Notes under the pieces: generated by a model
Databases searched by the model: none
Told to the model about the DNA's origin: nothing
What the model saw: only the letters and a program-made list of their open reading frames with translations
Part shown: positions 22,958-33,248 of the stretch, piece by piece
Numbering within the stretch: the stretch's first letter is position 1
How the letters are laid out: every line of letters begins with the position of its first letter
Assembly: GCA_009733775.1 (NCBI GenBank)
Contig: WOGZ01000041.1
Span: 62,001-126,000, forward strand
Direction: 5' to 3'
Length of the DNA stretch: 64,000 nt
DNA from: Alectoria sarmentosa
Taxonomy: Eukaryota; Ascomycota; Lecanoromycetes; Lecanorales; Parmeliaceae
Program-made: the position numbers and the translations under genes

Positions 22958-23546
22958 TGTCGTAGTCTGAACGTGCTTTTTGTGTTATCACATTTAAAGA
23001 GTGGTGAGAAGGAATGTCGATGAGAATACGGCATGAGGCGCTGAACAGAGATTGGATGGTCAACGGTACTTCGAGCGCGCGAAAGCATAAAGCATCAGCA
23101 ACTCTCAACATGGCTCCCCGAGAAATTTTGTTGTCGATGTTGGAGCATTGTGTTGAATGAGAGGATGTGTCGAAGTTGAAAGAAAGTCTCGCAGGAGAAA
23201 ATAGGTCATTGGTTTTGGAGAATCCCGCTTTCAACACATCAAAATTGACCAGTCATGTAGCGTAGTCTTTTCTTCGTATTGTTAGCGCTGAGTGCGTTAA
23301 AGTTCACTTTTCACTTCTCACTTCCTTGCAGCTTTATTTGACGGACCGCTTAATAGCACAAAAGCGACGAGTCGACGAAGACCTGTTTCATTTGGAGACC
23401 CGCTCTGTAAGGAAATCAAGAACGATCGCAATACTTTAGAGTAGTGACCAATCCTGCAAGATATTGAGTCCGAAGTCAGCACGGCAAGCATCTTTATTAG
23501 CGGAACATTGTGTTTATGGCATAAAACTGCCGGATATTCCCCTCAC
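22958..23546. other. Intergenic
   Basis: Between the secreted protein and the GMC remnant; only short frames, nothing recognised. Confidence 0.5.
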
Positions 23547-24300
23547 TTATGTTCTATCCTCTATGAAATCCGCCGCCCTCTCCACAATTGCATGCACCAA
23601 ACTTGCCAGGTCCCCCCTCACCTGCAAAGGAAAAACTCGCATCTACGACCCTCAAATGCCTTGTGCCATGTACCACCATCTTCCCAATCACCACTCGGTG
23701 GGAGAGATAATTCGGATCAACAGCTGGGTAGGTGGGGGGATGGGCAGACACGACATGCAAGCTGCCACTAGAAAGTGTGGGTTGGGAGACTGGGGCATGG
23801 AAGAGCAATTATCAGTATAGTGGACAAGGCTGAAGAGAAGACTGGCGCTATCGGAATATTCGGGAGTTGTTCCGCGCAGAATATAGGCTTCTTGGAAGCC
23901 TACTTCTTCGGGATCGAGGAGTTTGGAAGACGAGCGCATCCTTCTTTGAGTGGCTTGAGATTATGCTCCGAGACGGAGAGTGGAGAAGAGACTGTGGGAT
24001 GGCTCCTGAGGAAGATTTAGATTGATTTTCGTGTTCGCGTCTTCGTGTGCTCGCTTTCTGACGCGGAGCGGGAATAGGTATCACTGACCTGTGGTCAAAG
24101 CGGCTAGGATCTGTCCGAACGAGACGTACGCATTGCATGAACCTGCAGCAAAGGGACCGACGTGGTTTGTAGCGTATTCTGGGAGGGCATTTGCGAAGAA
24201 GGTCGCGTTCTGCAGCCACTCAAATGTCACTTCTCCAGGGGCAACTTCGAACGCCAATGGAAGGAGGTCAGGCTGTTGAAAGTGCTTGGTTCCCAGCCTC
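23547..24300 (-). pseudogene. GMC oxidoreductase (aryl-alcohol/glucose oxidase-like) remnant
   Basis: Pieces of a GMC flavoenzyme lie in order on the minus strand but in different frames. About 24290-24090 reads FQQPDLLPLAFEVAPG and LPEYATNHVGPFAAG. About 23790-23690 reads SGSLHVVSAHPPTYPAVDPN followed by YLSH. At about 23670 is HGTRHLRVVDAS, and at 23630-23547 FPLQVRGDLASLVHAIVERAADF, ending in TAA. In intact enzymes roughly 100 residues separate the DPNYLSHP and LRVVDAS motifs; here they almost abut, so an internal deletion is likely. A ~2-nt loss separates VVDAS from the FPL segment. The N-terminal FAD-binding GxGxxG region is absent upstream. GMC enzymes oxidise alcohols or sugars using FAD and are usually secreted. 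Confidence 0.72.
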
Positions 24301-24748
24301 GTCCGGCCGTTGTCTCGCCAGCCACATATTGTTATACTATATTGAGGACTGCTCCAGGGCAGCTTTGGAAAGAGAAATGATCAGTCCATTCTACATATTC
24401 CATACCTGATGTTATCAATATAGACGCAACGCAGGCGCGATTTCACAGCAGATCTACTCCGTAAGCGTGTGTATTGTCTCTGCAACTCTTCAGGTGGGTT
24501 ACTATCTGAGATCTTGACGCTATATAATTTAGCGTCTTGGCATGCGCAGGACTTTTGATGCCGACCTTCGTAAATTATCATCAAAGACACGACAGCCTAC
24601 GATGCCTCACCTCCCACTTACTTATAGTGTGGTACTCGGCGATGACCTGGTCAGTGCGATATTACCTTGTTCCTCCCGTCGCATCATCTCTATTCTGCGA
24701 GTAGACTGCACAATGTTCGGACCAGCATCTTCAGATCACTTGCTCCCA
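24301..24748. other. Intergenic between GMC remnant and SDR gene
   Basis: No sequence resembling the missing GMC N-terminus is seen here. Short frames only. Confidence 0.45.
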
Positions 24749-25705
24749 TCAAATATTTCTCGTCACACCAGGCTGAATGGACTCTAGAATCCCACTCAAT
24801 TCCTTCCAGACCTTCTCAGATGCTTCCTTGCCATCCGCACTCTTTACGAAGTCGGAGAGGGCATCCTCGTCTATTTGCGCGTCGGTCATGTACTTGCCAT
24901 GTGATTCCGGTCCTGCCACTGCTGCGGCGATGAGCGTACGACTACCCACCTCGGTCGTGCGCGCGAGGAGAAACTTCATGAACGCCAGGAACAGGCTCCC
25001 CTCACGAGCCAGCTCTGACTGACACAAGCCTGGGTTGAGCATATTGAGGATCACGCCGGATCCTTCTAGCTTCGGTGCAATTTGTCGGATAACGAGGACT
25101 TCGAGGAGCTTGCTAGTAGGGTATCGTTCTCCCATTCGAGCCTCCGACTCGTCATCGAGAGCGTCAAAGACGTTAGGTTTCTTCCATTCGGGGAATTCCG
25201 TTCTGGCGTGGACGTCGCTCGATACGATTACGAGGCGGGGTTTGATGGAGAATTCTTTTGCGGAAGACTTCAGCTTCGGTAGCATCAGCATGGCCAGGTA
25301 GAAAGTGCTGATGACGTTGACTGCGACTATGCGTTCATGGCCTCCGGCAAGTGACCACTTGTATCCCGCAACACCGGCATTCTCGAGCAGGACGTCAAGA
25401 CGTGGCAGCTTGGAGGCTCGATCGGCGAATAACCTGCAGGACTCGTACGAGAGGAGGTCAAGAGCCCAGACCTCGAGGACGCCGGTGCCACATTTTGTGC
25501 TGATCTCAATGTCCTTCTTAGCTTCTTCGCCAGCTTCGCTGTTACGGACGGCCAGAATGATCTTGGAGGCGCCTAGACGCGCAAAGTGACGAGCCGCTTC
25601 TTTTCCGAGACCGACATTGGAGCCAGTCACAATAATTGTTTGTCCTGCACAAGAGGCTATGGGGTACACAGGGGTAATGAAGAGTTGTGAGTATAGAAAG
25701 CCCAT
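24749..25705 (-). CDS. Short-chain dehydrogenase/reductase (retinol dehydrogenase 12-like)
   Basis: Single-exon frame. The Met at 25705 gives 318 residues beginning MGFLYSQ; the open frame extends 54 codons upstream to 25867, but that part looks non-coding. The Rossmann motif is TGSNVGLG (TGxxxGxG), followed by AVRNSEAG, the structural NAG in LENAGVAG, and catalytic Ser in VIVSSDVH. The YxxxK pair is in YPTSK, then NPGLCQSEL. This is the classical SDR layout of NADP-dependent retinol/WW-type dehydrogenases. The substrate cannot be read from sequence. The nearby decayed GMC oxidase suggests a former oxidative gene pair, but no pathway is implied by the sequence alone. Confidence 0.88.
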   Translation of the reverse strand: MGFLYSQLFITPVYPIASCAGQTIIVTGSNVGLGKEAARHFARLGASKIILAVRNSEAGEEAKKDIEISTKCGTGVLEVWALDLLSYESCRLFADRASKLPRLDVLLENAGVAGYKWSLAGGHERIVAVNVISTFYLAMLMLPKLKSSAKEFSIKPRLVIVSSDVHARTEFPEWKKPNVFDALDDESEARMGERYPTSKLLEVLVIRQIAPKLEGSGVILNMLNPGLCQSELAREGSLFLAFMKFLLARTTEVGSRTLIAAAVAGPESHGKYMTDAQIDEDALSDFVKSADGKEASEKVWKELSGILESIQPGVTRNI

Positions 25706-26669
25706 CTTGAAGATCGAAATGTACAATGCGGACAGTGAAGAGGTAGAGGAGATTTGAAGCGGGTGGAATAGAAAGAATTGCTCAGCAAACATCTTTACAT
25801 CTTTTATATATATCGGAGAGGGAGATAGCATGGATCTCGGACCGACTATTGCCATAACAGAGGCCATTGGTGAGGGAGCTAATCCCTATTGGGAGATACC
25901 CACGAAAAGACCGGACTCACGGACGCTAAATCAGGGGTTAAGACCCTTTCCTAATCCCGAAGATGAAGATGTAAAATTATGATTGGTCAAACATCTGCTG
26001 ACTCAGCCCAAAGATCTCCTCCACCAAAGATCCCTTTGCCGAATAATGAATAGTCAGGCACCAGAGGGGTGAGCGGACTCATTCGAGCTCCAAAGGCCTT
26101 CGATTAGACTTGCTTAGGGGAAAGTAAGGAGGCACATTTTCGACACCGTCTTAGAACCGCGCCTCCTTCCACGTCATTCAAATGAAAACACGCTTCGTGT
26201 TCGTGGTACTGGTGCCTCCCAATACGAGCTGGCTAGCGACAACACAGTCTTTCTTGCATTGGCAGAAGCCATTCGTCTGTCCTACCCGTCGCAACATCTC
26301 TCGTTGTTCATCCATGTATGAAATTGCGCAATCCCGCTGCTGGGTTGGGCTTGTCTGGAGAACGGTAAGCGGCTGGGTAAATTCCACCTCAAATTGAAGG
26401 CCTCCACACTTTTCGAACGAAATCCATATGTACTACGGAGTATTGGAATCGTACTTAGTCTTCGTCGAAGTCAAAATCAGGGCCCGTTCGACACAGCTCC
26501 ACAACAAGAGCTCTATCCCAAAAACATTTGATCACAGACTTCGAGCTTTGGGTCTTTTCGACAATCAGGTCATAGAATTTTTTCCTCAAAATAAATGATC
26601 ATCAAGATATCAGGTAACGAAGTAACATTAAATTGATGGTTTCAACGTTAAGGTTCGCGCCAACAGGAA
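25706..26669. other. Intergenic, becoming AT-rich
   Basis: SDR promoter region, then a stretch approaching the foldback element. No recognisable gene. Confidence 0.5.
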
Positions 26670-26845
26670 GGTTTAGCAACGATAATTAAAAGAAATAATT
26701 AAATCATAGGGCTTGGCAAAAACCATCAAAATTTATAAATTTGGAGAATTTCTATCTCATGCGGGTTAACATCAATTGATTTTTCTAAAAATTTCGGAAA
26801 TCTTGTATTAATATATTTAGAAGATGACATAAAAAAAAGCGCAAT

Positions 26846-26918
26846 TTTATAAGGCTTTTGATACCCGCACGTAGCTTTTTGATACATGTACGTAGCCTTT
26901 TGATACATGTACGTAGCC
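26846..26918 (+). repeat. Inner inverted-repeat arm, left
   Basis: Pairs with the reverse complement of 27843-27916 with very few mismatches. Contains tandem TTTTGATACATGTACGTAGC units. Confidence 0.85.
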
Positions 26919-27010
26919 CCTCAAAGCTAAACAGAACAGGTTAATAAGGCGAGTATACCTCCCGACGTCAATAAATGATCAAACGAGTGATCTAGGGCTA
27001 GGGCTTATGG

Positions 27011-27370
27011 TCCCTTCACACAGGGCATTCAATCCCTTCGCACAGGGCATTCCTTCACATAGGGCATTCAGTCCCTTCGCACAGGGTATCCCTTCACATA
27101 GGGCATCCAGTCCCTTCGCATAGGGCATCCAGTCCCTTCGCACAGGTCATTCAGTCCCTTCGCACAGGGTACCCAGTCCCTTCGCACAGGTCATTCAGTC
27201 CCTTCGCACAGGGTACCCAGTCCCTTCGCACAGGTCATTCAGTCCCTTCGCACAGGGTACCCAGTCCCTTCGCACAGGTCATTCAGTCCCTTCGCACAGG
27301 GTACCCAGTCCCTTCGCACAGGGCATTCAGTCCCTTCGCACAGGGTACCCAGTCCCTTCACACGGGCATC
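27011..27370. repeat. Minisatellite, ~22-bp unit
   Basis: About 16 head-to-tail copies of CAGTCCCTTCGCACAGGGTA-type units. In the middle, GGGTACC and GGTCATT variants alternate regularly, giving a ~43-bp higher-order repeat four times. There are no unique spacers between units, so it is not a CRISPR-like array. Two stray units recur at 27582-27620. Confidence 0.9.
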
Positions 27371-27842
27371 CAATCCCATTCCATCGGGCTGTTGAAATAT
27401 GATGATGGGATGAGATGCGATGTGAAGGATGGATTGATTATTCTCTCAAAGCTTCCCTGAAGCAATCCTTTATATAATAAAAAAGTATATGATTAACATG
27501 GCAACAGGCCGAAGGAGGCTGAGAACCAACCATCTTTTCAACACGAACATCGCATTCTCTTTTTTACAAAATATCGAAACAAGTCCCTTCGCACAGGGCA
27601 TTCAGTCCCTTCACACACACAGGGCAATCAATGAACTTCAAATCCCTACATCAAGGCGCCGTAACGTACATCAAGTCCCTACATTAAGGCGCCGTAACGT
27701 ACATCAAATCCCTGCGCCAGGGCAATAAATCTTTACATCAAGGGCATTGAGTCCTTGCATCAAAGCGCCGTAACGTACAGGGTGTCAAAGTTTCAGATTT
27801 TCGTTCAGTGCTTGGTGCGTTAGTAGAGGTATGCGAAATAGA

Positions 27843-27916
27843 GGGCTACGTACATGTATCAAAAGGTTACGTACATGTATCAAAAAGCTACGTGCGGGTA
27901 TCAAAAGCCTTTTATA
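27843..27916 (-). repeat. Inner inverted-repeat arm, right
   Basis: Partner of 26846-26918 in opposite orientation. Confidence 0.85.
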
Positions 27917-27990
27917 ATCGCTTTTGATGATGATATATGGTTGAGAAGTTGAACATTTGTCGAACTTATTGAAAATTCTTCGAATTTGTT

Positions 27991-28028
27991 TTAAACCAGT
28001 GGTTTAATAGATTAAACCACTGGTTTAA
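27991..28028. repeat. Perfect 18-bp-arm palindrome
   Basis: TTAAACCAGTGGTTTAAT, a two-base AG centre, then its exact reverse complement. A second hairpin (AAAAATTACC / GGTAATTTTT, 28039-28064) follows ten bases later. Both lie inside the right arm of the foldback element. Confidence 0.9.
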
Positions 28029-28315
28029 TCGCCACCCGAAAAATTACCTTGTTGGGTAATTTTTTTTGCCAAGCCTATGCCAAGCGTGGCAGTGAAAATT
28101 TTAGCTGTGGTACTCAATGCGTATTTCTTTTTAATTATTTCTTTTAATTATTGTTGCTAAACCTCCCTAACGGAAACTAAATGGAACATCGACTTACCAA
28201 AAGCATGAGACCATCTTATGAGCGTGCCTGCAAATGCGCACACTGTATTGACATAGTAGTAATACGATGTAAAGTAATTAACATCGTTAATTGTATATAT
28301 TACGATTATATTTGC

Positions 28316-28772
28316 GAAGTACGGAGGCATCAAAGGTCCTGGACAGCGCCTCTGACCGTGATTTCGGAAGAGAACCCCGTAGTAAAAGACCTACAACTAC
28401 CTTCCAAAAGCGCAGTAATCTGAACTTTGAAGACCTTTTTTGGGCATGATGTGAGGCATTAAACACCAAGATGGACTTGGGCTAGGTGCAATTCCGACGT
28501 ACGAAGGTAGGCACGTAAAGTCCTGAAGGCCAAGATTTCTGCGCCAAGAGTTCGGATAGTGCCCCGTCTGGACGGCTGCCTGGACAATCTGCTTAGAATT
28601 CCTTCGAAAACGTACTTAGCCAGGCCTACTTTGGGGCTCAAGGCCCCTATCACGCCCCTATCACGCCCCTAAAGCAGCTCCTAGGGTCCCCTCCTACGGG
28701 GCTGCTTCCGAGAGTAGGTTTAGGGCTTATTTTAGCGCTGTCCAGGAGTTTTGGTGCCGACCTCCGTACTTC
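28316..28772. mobile_element. Short TIR element (possible Fot1/Tc1-type MITE)
   Basis: The left end GAAGTACGGAGG...TCCTGGACAGCGC is matched in inverse at the right end (28734-28772). The similarity continues inward through CGGAAG...CCCCGTAG. TA dinucleotides occur at the start of both termini (in AGTACGG), as expected for Tc1/mariner-type insertion. Length is ~457 bp with no coding capacity. Right-arm G runs correspond to A in the left arm, an RIP-like pattern. Confidence 0.6.
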
Positions 28773-29981
28773 TAAGTGTGATGGCATAGAATTTGCTGTC
28801 CATTCTCTACTGGAAATAGCCCAGACTATATACTACTCTATCGCATATATCTAAGTACAGAAAATAAGAAACAGCTACACCATTGTACCAGCGCCATTGA
28901 GTCGGACCTCAATACTTTACCATTGAATACCAGCAGCAAACAAGTACAAGGTAGGTTCTAGCGAGCTCGAAGCGAGTCGCTTAGCAAGCCGATGATATGT
29001 AGGGCAAGCGTAGCCGAAATATCACATAAGCGCATTGTCTAGGCAACCATTCAGGCGCCTTTTTGGGTGTCGACCCCCTTACTGTACTTTTGATGTGCAT
29101 CGATTATGAGACACTTGGACAACAGAGCGCGCCTTTTCTTGAGGTTCTTCAATCAGTGTTTGCGGTCCAAGGATCATGATCTCGATTAAGCCTATGCGAA
29201 TTGCACAGTCGATTTACCGAGCAACTACATGTTTGCTCACATCCGCTCAATGAGTTTCATGGTAGGCGAAGTTGCGTAACTCACCATTGCAAGGGAGTTG
29301 CCTTTCGAATGCGGTCAGCTTACTCGTACGGGCAAGTTGCGATCCTAACCTTAATCTCGATCGCAGTGGTCAGGCTGAAATCCTCATCTAGAGCGAGGAC
29401 CAAGGACCAAAGCTCGTGGTCGCTGGCTATGCATGCAAACGGCTGTGCATGCAAGGCCGTTGTCATCGTGCAGCAAGTTGCTGTGCTTGGCCGACAAGAA
29501 AGTGGTCAATGTGATGAAAGATCTCTGGCTAAGCCCAGTTCTAAAGTCTTTAATTCTCAGTCTACGGGATCATGATTAATCTGGATCGATAATACCTGAA
29601 AGTCATCGAAAGCATAATACTGTCCATCTGGCCATAGCTCAGCAGTATGCTTCGCCATCTATCGAAACGATCGAAGCCAGGAAAGACCGTGGGTTCATGC
29701 TGAGCCCGCCTCTTGAAAAGAGGGGCGAGGCCCGAATACCCGGTTTGATGTTCAGCTCCGTGCTCCGTGCATTTGAGAGGGACGAAATCCATGACCGTAT
29801 TTCTGGGCCGTTCAAATGTACCCCTACGACGCAGCCTTGCGCCATTAATCGGGTGTATATGAAAAAATATGACGTAACGTCTGAGCTGTAGAACCCGAAT
29901 TCGATGCAAAAGGCTCGTGGGTCGAGCTCTTTTAATCCTCTCTCATCATACATTCCTTCGTTTCTCAAATTAGTTGCTACC
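28773..29981. other. Intergenic with a lone TIR-like end
   Basis: No gene recognised. Near 29045-29095 the minus strand reads AGTACAGTAAGGGGGTCGAC followed by ACCCAAAA. This resembles the terminus of the preceding TIR element type, but no partner end was found. The rest is presumably the upstream region of the 7TM gene. Confidence 0.45.
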
Positions 29982-31355
29982 ATGGCCGCATCGCCAGATC
30001 AATCCCGTGGACCAAAGCTCGCTGTGTTCTGTATCGTCATGATGGTATTGTCTATCTTGGCAGTCATTCTTCGTATTTGGTCTCGAGCTACGTCAAAAAG
30101 GCAGCGGTTTTGGTGGGATGACTGGTGTGCCGTTGCGAGTCTAGTATGAGTCCAGAAGATTCATCCTCTTGAATCAAGCCACTAATTCATCTGAAGCCCT
30201 TGGTGCTTGCAACGGAGTCTACAATAGTCCTCTTGGTATCCACCGGTCTTGGCCATCATGATAGTCAACTTGCCTCTGAAAAGATTCTCCTGATGGTCAA
30301 GTACCTTTTCGTACAAGACTTCCTCTACCAAATTGCAATCACAATACCCAAATACTCAGCGCTTCTATTCTACGTTCGAGTCTTCGGATTCAGAGAGAAT
30401 CCGGGTTTTTTCCGTATTAATATGTTGGCCGCCGCAGCCCTCGTCTCCGTATGGCTCCTCCTTGGGCTCCTGAATGATGTCTTCCAGTGTACTCCAGTAC
30501 GGAAAGGCTGGCTTCCACTGATCCCGGGACACTGCGTCGATTTCTCTCGGTTCATAGGGATTGCGGCTGTCAGCACCGTTATAGACATCTATATTATGCT
30601 CCTGCCTATACCGATACTGTGGAGCTTGCACGCGGGGCGTAAGCGTAAGACGATATTGACAGGGTTCTTTTTTTGTGCTTACTGGTAAGTAATCTTGGCG
30701 AAAGTGATGGGTCGCCTTTCCAACTAGCTATTCTGGTACCACTCACTGACGTGATTTAAAGCGTGGTAACTTGTTCGCTCGGCCGTTTGGTAGCTCTCGG
30801 GCGACTCAGCAACGGGTTTGAAGAGAACTGGACATGTACGTAACCAGCTAGTCTTGGCTGATGTGCTCGAGAACTCCCTACTTGCTTCCGTGCAAGAGTG
30901 TCGCTTGTCACCAATGCGTGCTAATTAGACAACCGATTCTAGGGGATACAATTACCTTCTACTACTGGTCAGCGGCCGAACTAGCCATCTCGATCGTGAG
31001 CATCAGCCTCCCAAATATGACTCAGCTATTCCGCCGAGCGCATCAACATGGGATATCAGCTTTATTCACTCGGCGTGAATATGCAGCTAGTTTAGGGAGC
31101 GGTTCTAAAAAGGGGCCGGGGGGCTCTACGTTGGTTCAGGGGGGCAAAGGAGGGTTCCAGCGTATCATCGGCAGCGATGACACTACCTTTGCCGTTAATC
31201 AAGATCCACTGATCACCACGAAGGACCAAAGCGGTTCGTATAGTGTGAGCGCGTCTGCGCAACAACCTGAGGAGGGGGAGTTGATTGCTCTGGACCAGGT
31301 GCATCTGCGGCAGGATATTGATGTGAGAGAGGAGGAGAGGTGGGCGATGGTTTGA
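29982..31355 (+). CDS. Rhodopsin-like (Pth11-related) seven-transmembrane protein, copy 2
   Basis: Spliced 378-aa product. Exons are 29982-30143, 30197-30684, 30762-30835 and 30943-31355; introns are 53, 77 and 107 nt. The start at 29982 (MAASPDQSRGP) precedes the first hydrophobic helix. Helices are followed by family-type sequences: Arg-containing ILRIWSRATSKRQRFWWDDW, FQCTPVRKGW, IDIYIMLLPIPILW, and TFYYWSAAELAISIVSISLPNM just before the tail. The cytoplasmic tail is Gly/Ser/Glu-rich. It has the same topology as copies 1 and 3 but low identity to them. The ligand is unknown and the function inferred only from the family. Confidence 0.85.
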
Positions 31356-32691
31356 CCTCAAGTGTCCTTGGATTCTTTGACAACTCGTTCCAATCTTCCA
31401 TGTCATGGCACGAGGTCATCGAACTTGAACTTCGGAAGACTTTGGAAATGACTTGATATAGATACGTACAATCATGAACGAGAACCGATTTTGTTTTGAA
31501 TCCGAAGATTTCGTCAATCTTGAGATGCATAACTCAAAGTCGCCTCAGAAGATGCCTCGGGTTTAAAAGTCTAGAGGATTACAAGCTTACAGATTGCGAT
31601 CGTGTGTCGTATTCTGAAAGCTGTGTCAAAAAAATTCCAATCTGTATTTCCCAAAACTTGGATTTCAGGAACTCATTCGCGGCATTATGTCGTAGCATGC
31701 CCACCTCAAAGAGCGTGTTTATTATGGTATCTAGTCTGATCTACCAGCGATATAGACACGAATGATGTAGATTCAATAACGGCACGCTCGAATGTTTGAT
31801 AAAATTTCTGAAGAGTGTAGCTGTTAGTGGGAACTGCTATGGGAAGTCTGTTGTTGTACATAGGAAGCTAGCCCTATGAGGACCAGTTCGAGTTTCGGGC
31901 CGACAACGAGAACAGCCGAGAGCGCCAAGAGTGCTAAGAGCCGTTTGTCAGCAGAGCTCGCGCTAAATTTAGGTCTCCCTTTTTCAAACGTCAGTTCATC
32001 TCAGCCTCCTCTGCTATTGCACCTCGATAGTATTACCGCCAACATGGGAAAAGGCACATCTTGTCCCGGAGTCATGGACAAGGGGATCCTGAGCAATAAG
32101 GGAAGAGCAATCAGAACACAATTTGCTAGACCATGGCTTGAGAGGTCTGCGTTGACGGCAAATAGTGCAATACAGCCGGCGACATCAACAGGCAATCCGC
32201 CCACAATAAGAGATTGGTATCGGCTCGTTGCTGACTGTTGGTATTAGAAGCTGCAATCGATTGTTGGACAGATTGGCCGTACGCTCCTCTGCTTGGTCCC
32301 ATCCACATCACTTGGCTGGCAACGAGGCCTTCCGTAGGCCGAGGGACCAAGGTCGCAATGAATTGAAAGACAAAATAAAAGAGTAGAGGACTTTATAATC
32401 GGACCACAACGAGAGCCGCGTCTTGCGAAAGGATAAAAAATGATTGTCTATGGCGCATCATCAGTGAAAGAAATTGGAAACCCGCATCGTGAACCACCCC
32501 CTTCGAGGCCATCACAAAGAACGTCCATCTCCCTCTGGCCCTTATCTATGCAAAAATCTACCATTCAACCTTCATTGCGTCATCCTTGAGCAATGTTTAG
32601 AGAAAGACCGGATTCCTGCGCCAGCGACCCACAGCCGACAATGGCCAACGAATCTACCCGAGGCATGTGTAGAGATTTTGCAGGGTTCCAC
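31356..32691. other. Intergenic
   Basis: Frames on both strands near 31876-32350 are up to 123 codons. Minus-strand text hints at hydrophobic helices (IALPLLLRIPLS), but no continuous gene could be assembled. A decayed membrane-protein gene is possible and unproven. Confidence 0.4.
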
Positions 32692-33248
32692 CTAGCCCGT
32701 CGGGTCCAAAGTAAGATCCATGTCTTCTTCAATATGACGGTCACCATGGCGGACAGCGATGTCTTGCTCCGGCATCGTCTGGGGGGCAGCGGAGCATCCT
32801 GAGATCTCCGTGCTTTGATGTTCTGCTCCAGTACTGACCCGAGATCTTTCCGCATGACTCAGTGGATCATGGCTGGGATGTGGAGGACGGACGTCGAGCG
32901 TGAGGTTGGCCTCGAGGTCAAGGCCAGTGTCTAGGTCGCCAGGTAAAGTGACCGGAGTGTCTGATGTGATATCTCCAAGGCCAATGCCATCTGCGACAAC
33001 TACTCAATTACCAAAGAATGTCAGCTATTGGATCTTCACACCTCTTGTGTATATAGGTCAGGGTTGGAAGCCAAGGAAAGCCTACCAGCGGCAATGGAGG
33101 CAGAGCGCGTGCCCCAGTTTGAAGGCAGAAGATGATACAAGCTTTTGATCAGGTAGGCCATGCCAACCATGACGAACACGCGGGTGGTCACGACAACATA
33201 GACGTTGTTGCTCCAGTCTGATTGCTGAGGAACTGGTAGAGCTGGCAT
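32692..33248 (-). CDS. Hypothetical small membrane protein
   Basis: Reconstructed 156-aa product from exons 33248-33086 and 32999-32692 with an 86-nt intron (33000-33085). The N-terminus carries one hydrophobic segment (VYVVVTTRVFVMVGMAYL). The rest is hydrophilic, Asp/Thr/Pro-rich and contains DVRPPHPSHD and HGDRHIEEDMD. The intron keeps both open frames in phase and ends in GAGTAG. No family is recognised. The tail is similar in character to cytoplasmic tails of fungal 7TM proteins, so a truncated membrane-protein relative is one alternative. Confidence is limited. Confidence 0.45.

Larger units (their letters stand above)
26670..28163. mobile_element. Foldback-like element with complex inverted termini and central minisatellite
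   Basis: The outer inverted repeat starts GGTTTAGCAAC and continues through ATAATTAAAAGAAATAAT (left 26670-26703, right ~28130-28163). The arms remain recognisably inverted further in, sharing CTTGGCAAAAA. A ~73-bp near-perfect inverted pair lies at 26846-26918 and 27843-27916, each containing three copies of TTTTGATACxxGxACGTAGC. Between the arms lie a minisatellite (27011-27370) and ACATCAA..GCGCCGTAACGT repeats (27640-27780). No transposase frame is present, so the element is non-autonomous. The layout resembles foldback elements. Target-site duplication could not be identified. Confidence 0.75.

Noticed and set aside
27011..27370. CRISPR-like regular repeat array
   Set aside because: Units are contiguous without unique spacers and the genome is eukaryotic; it is a minisatellite.
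29617..29710. tRNA-like start GGCCATAGCTCAGC
   Set aside because: No matching 3' acceptor strand and no proper T-arm follow.
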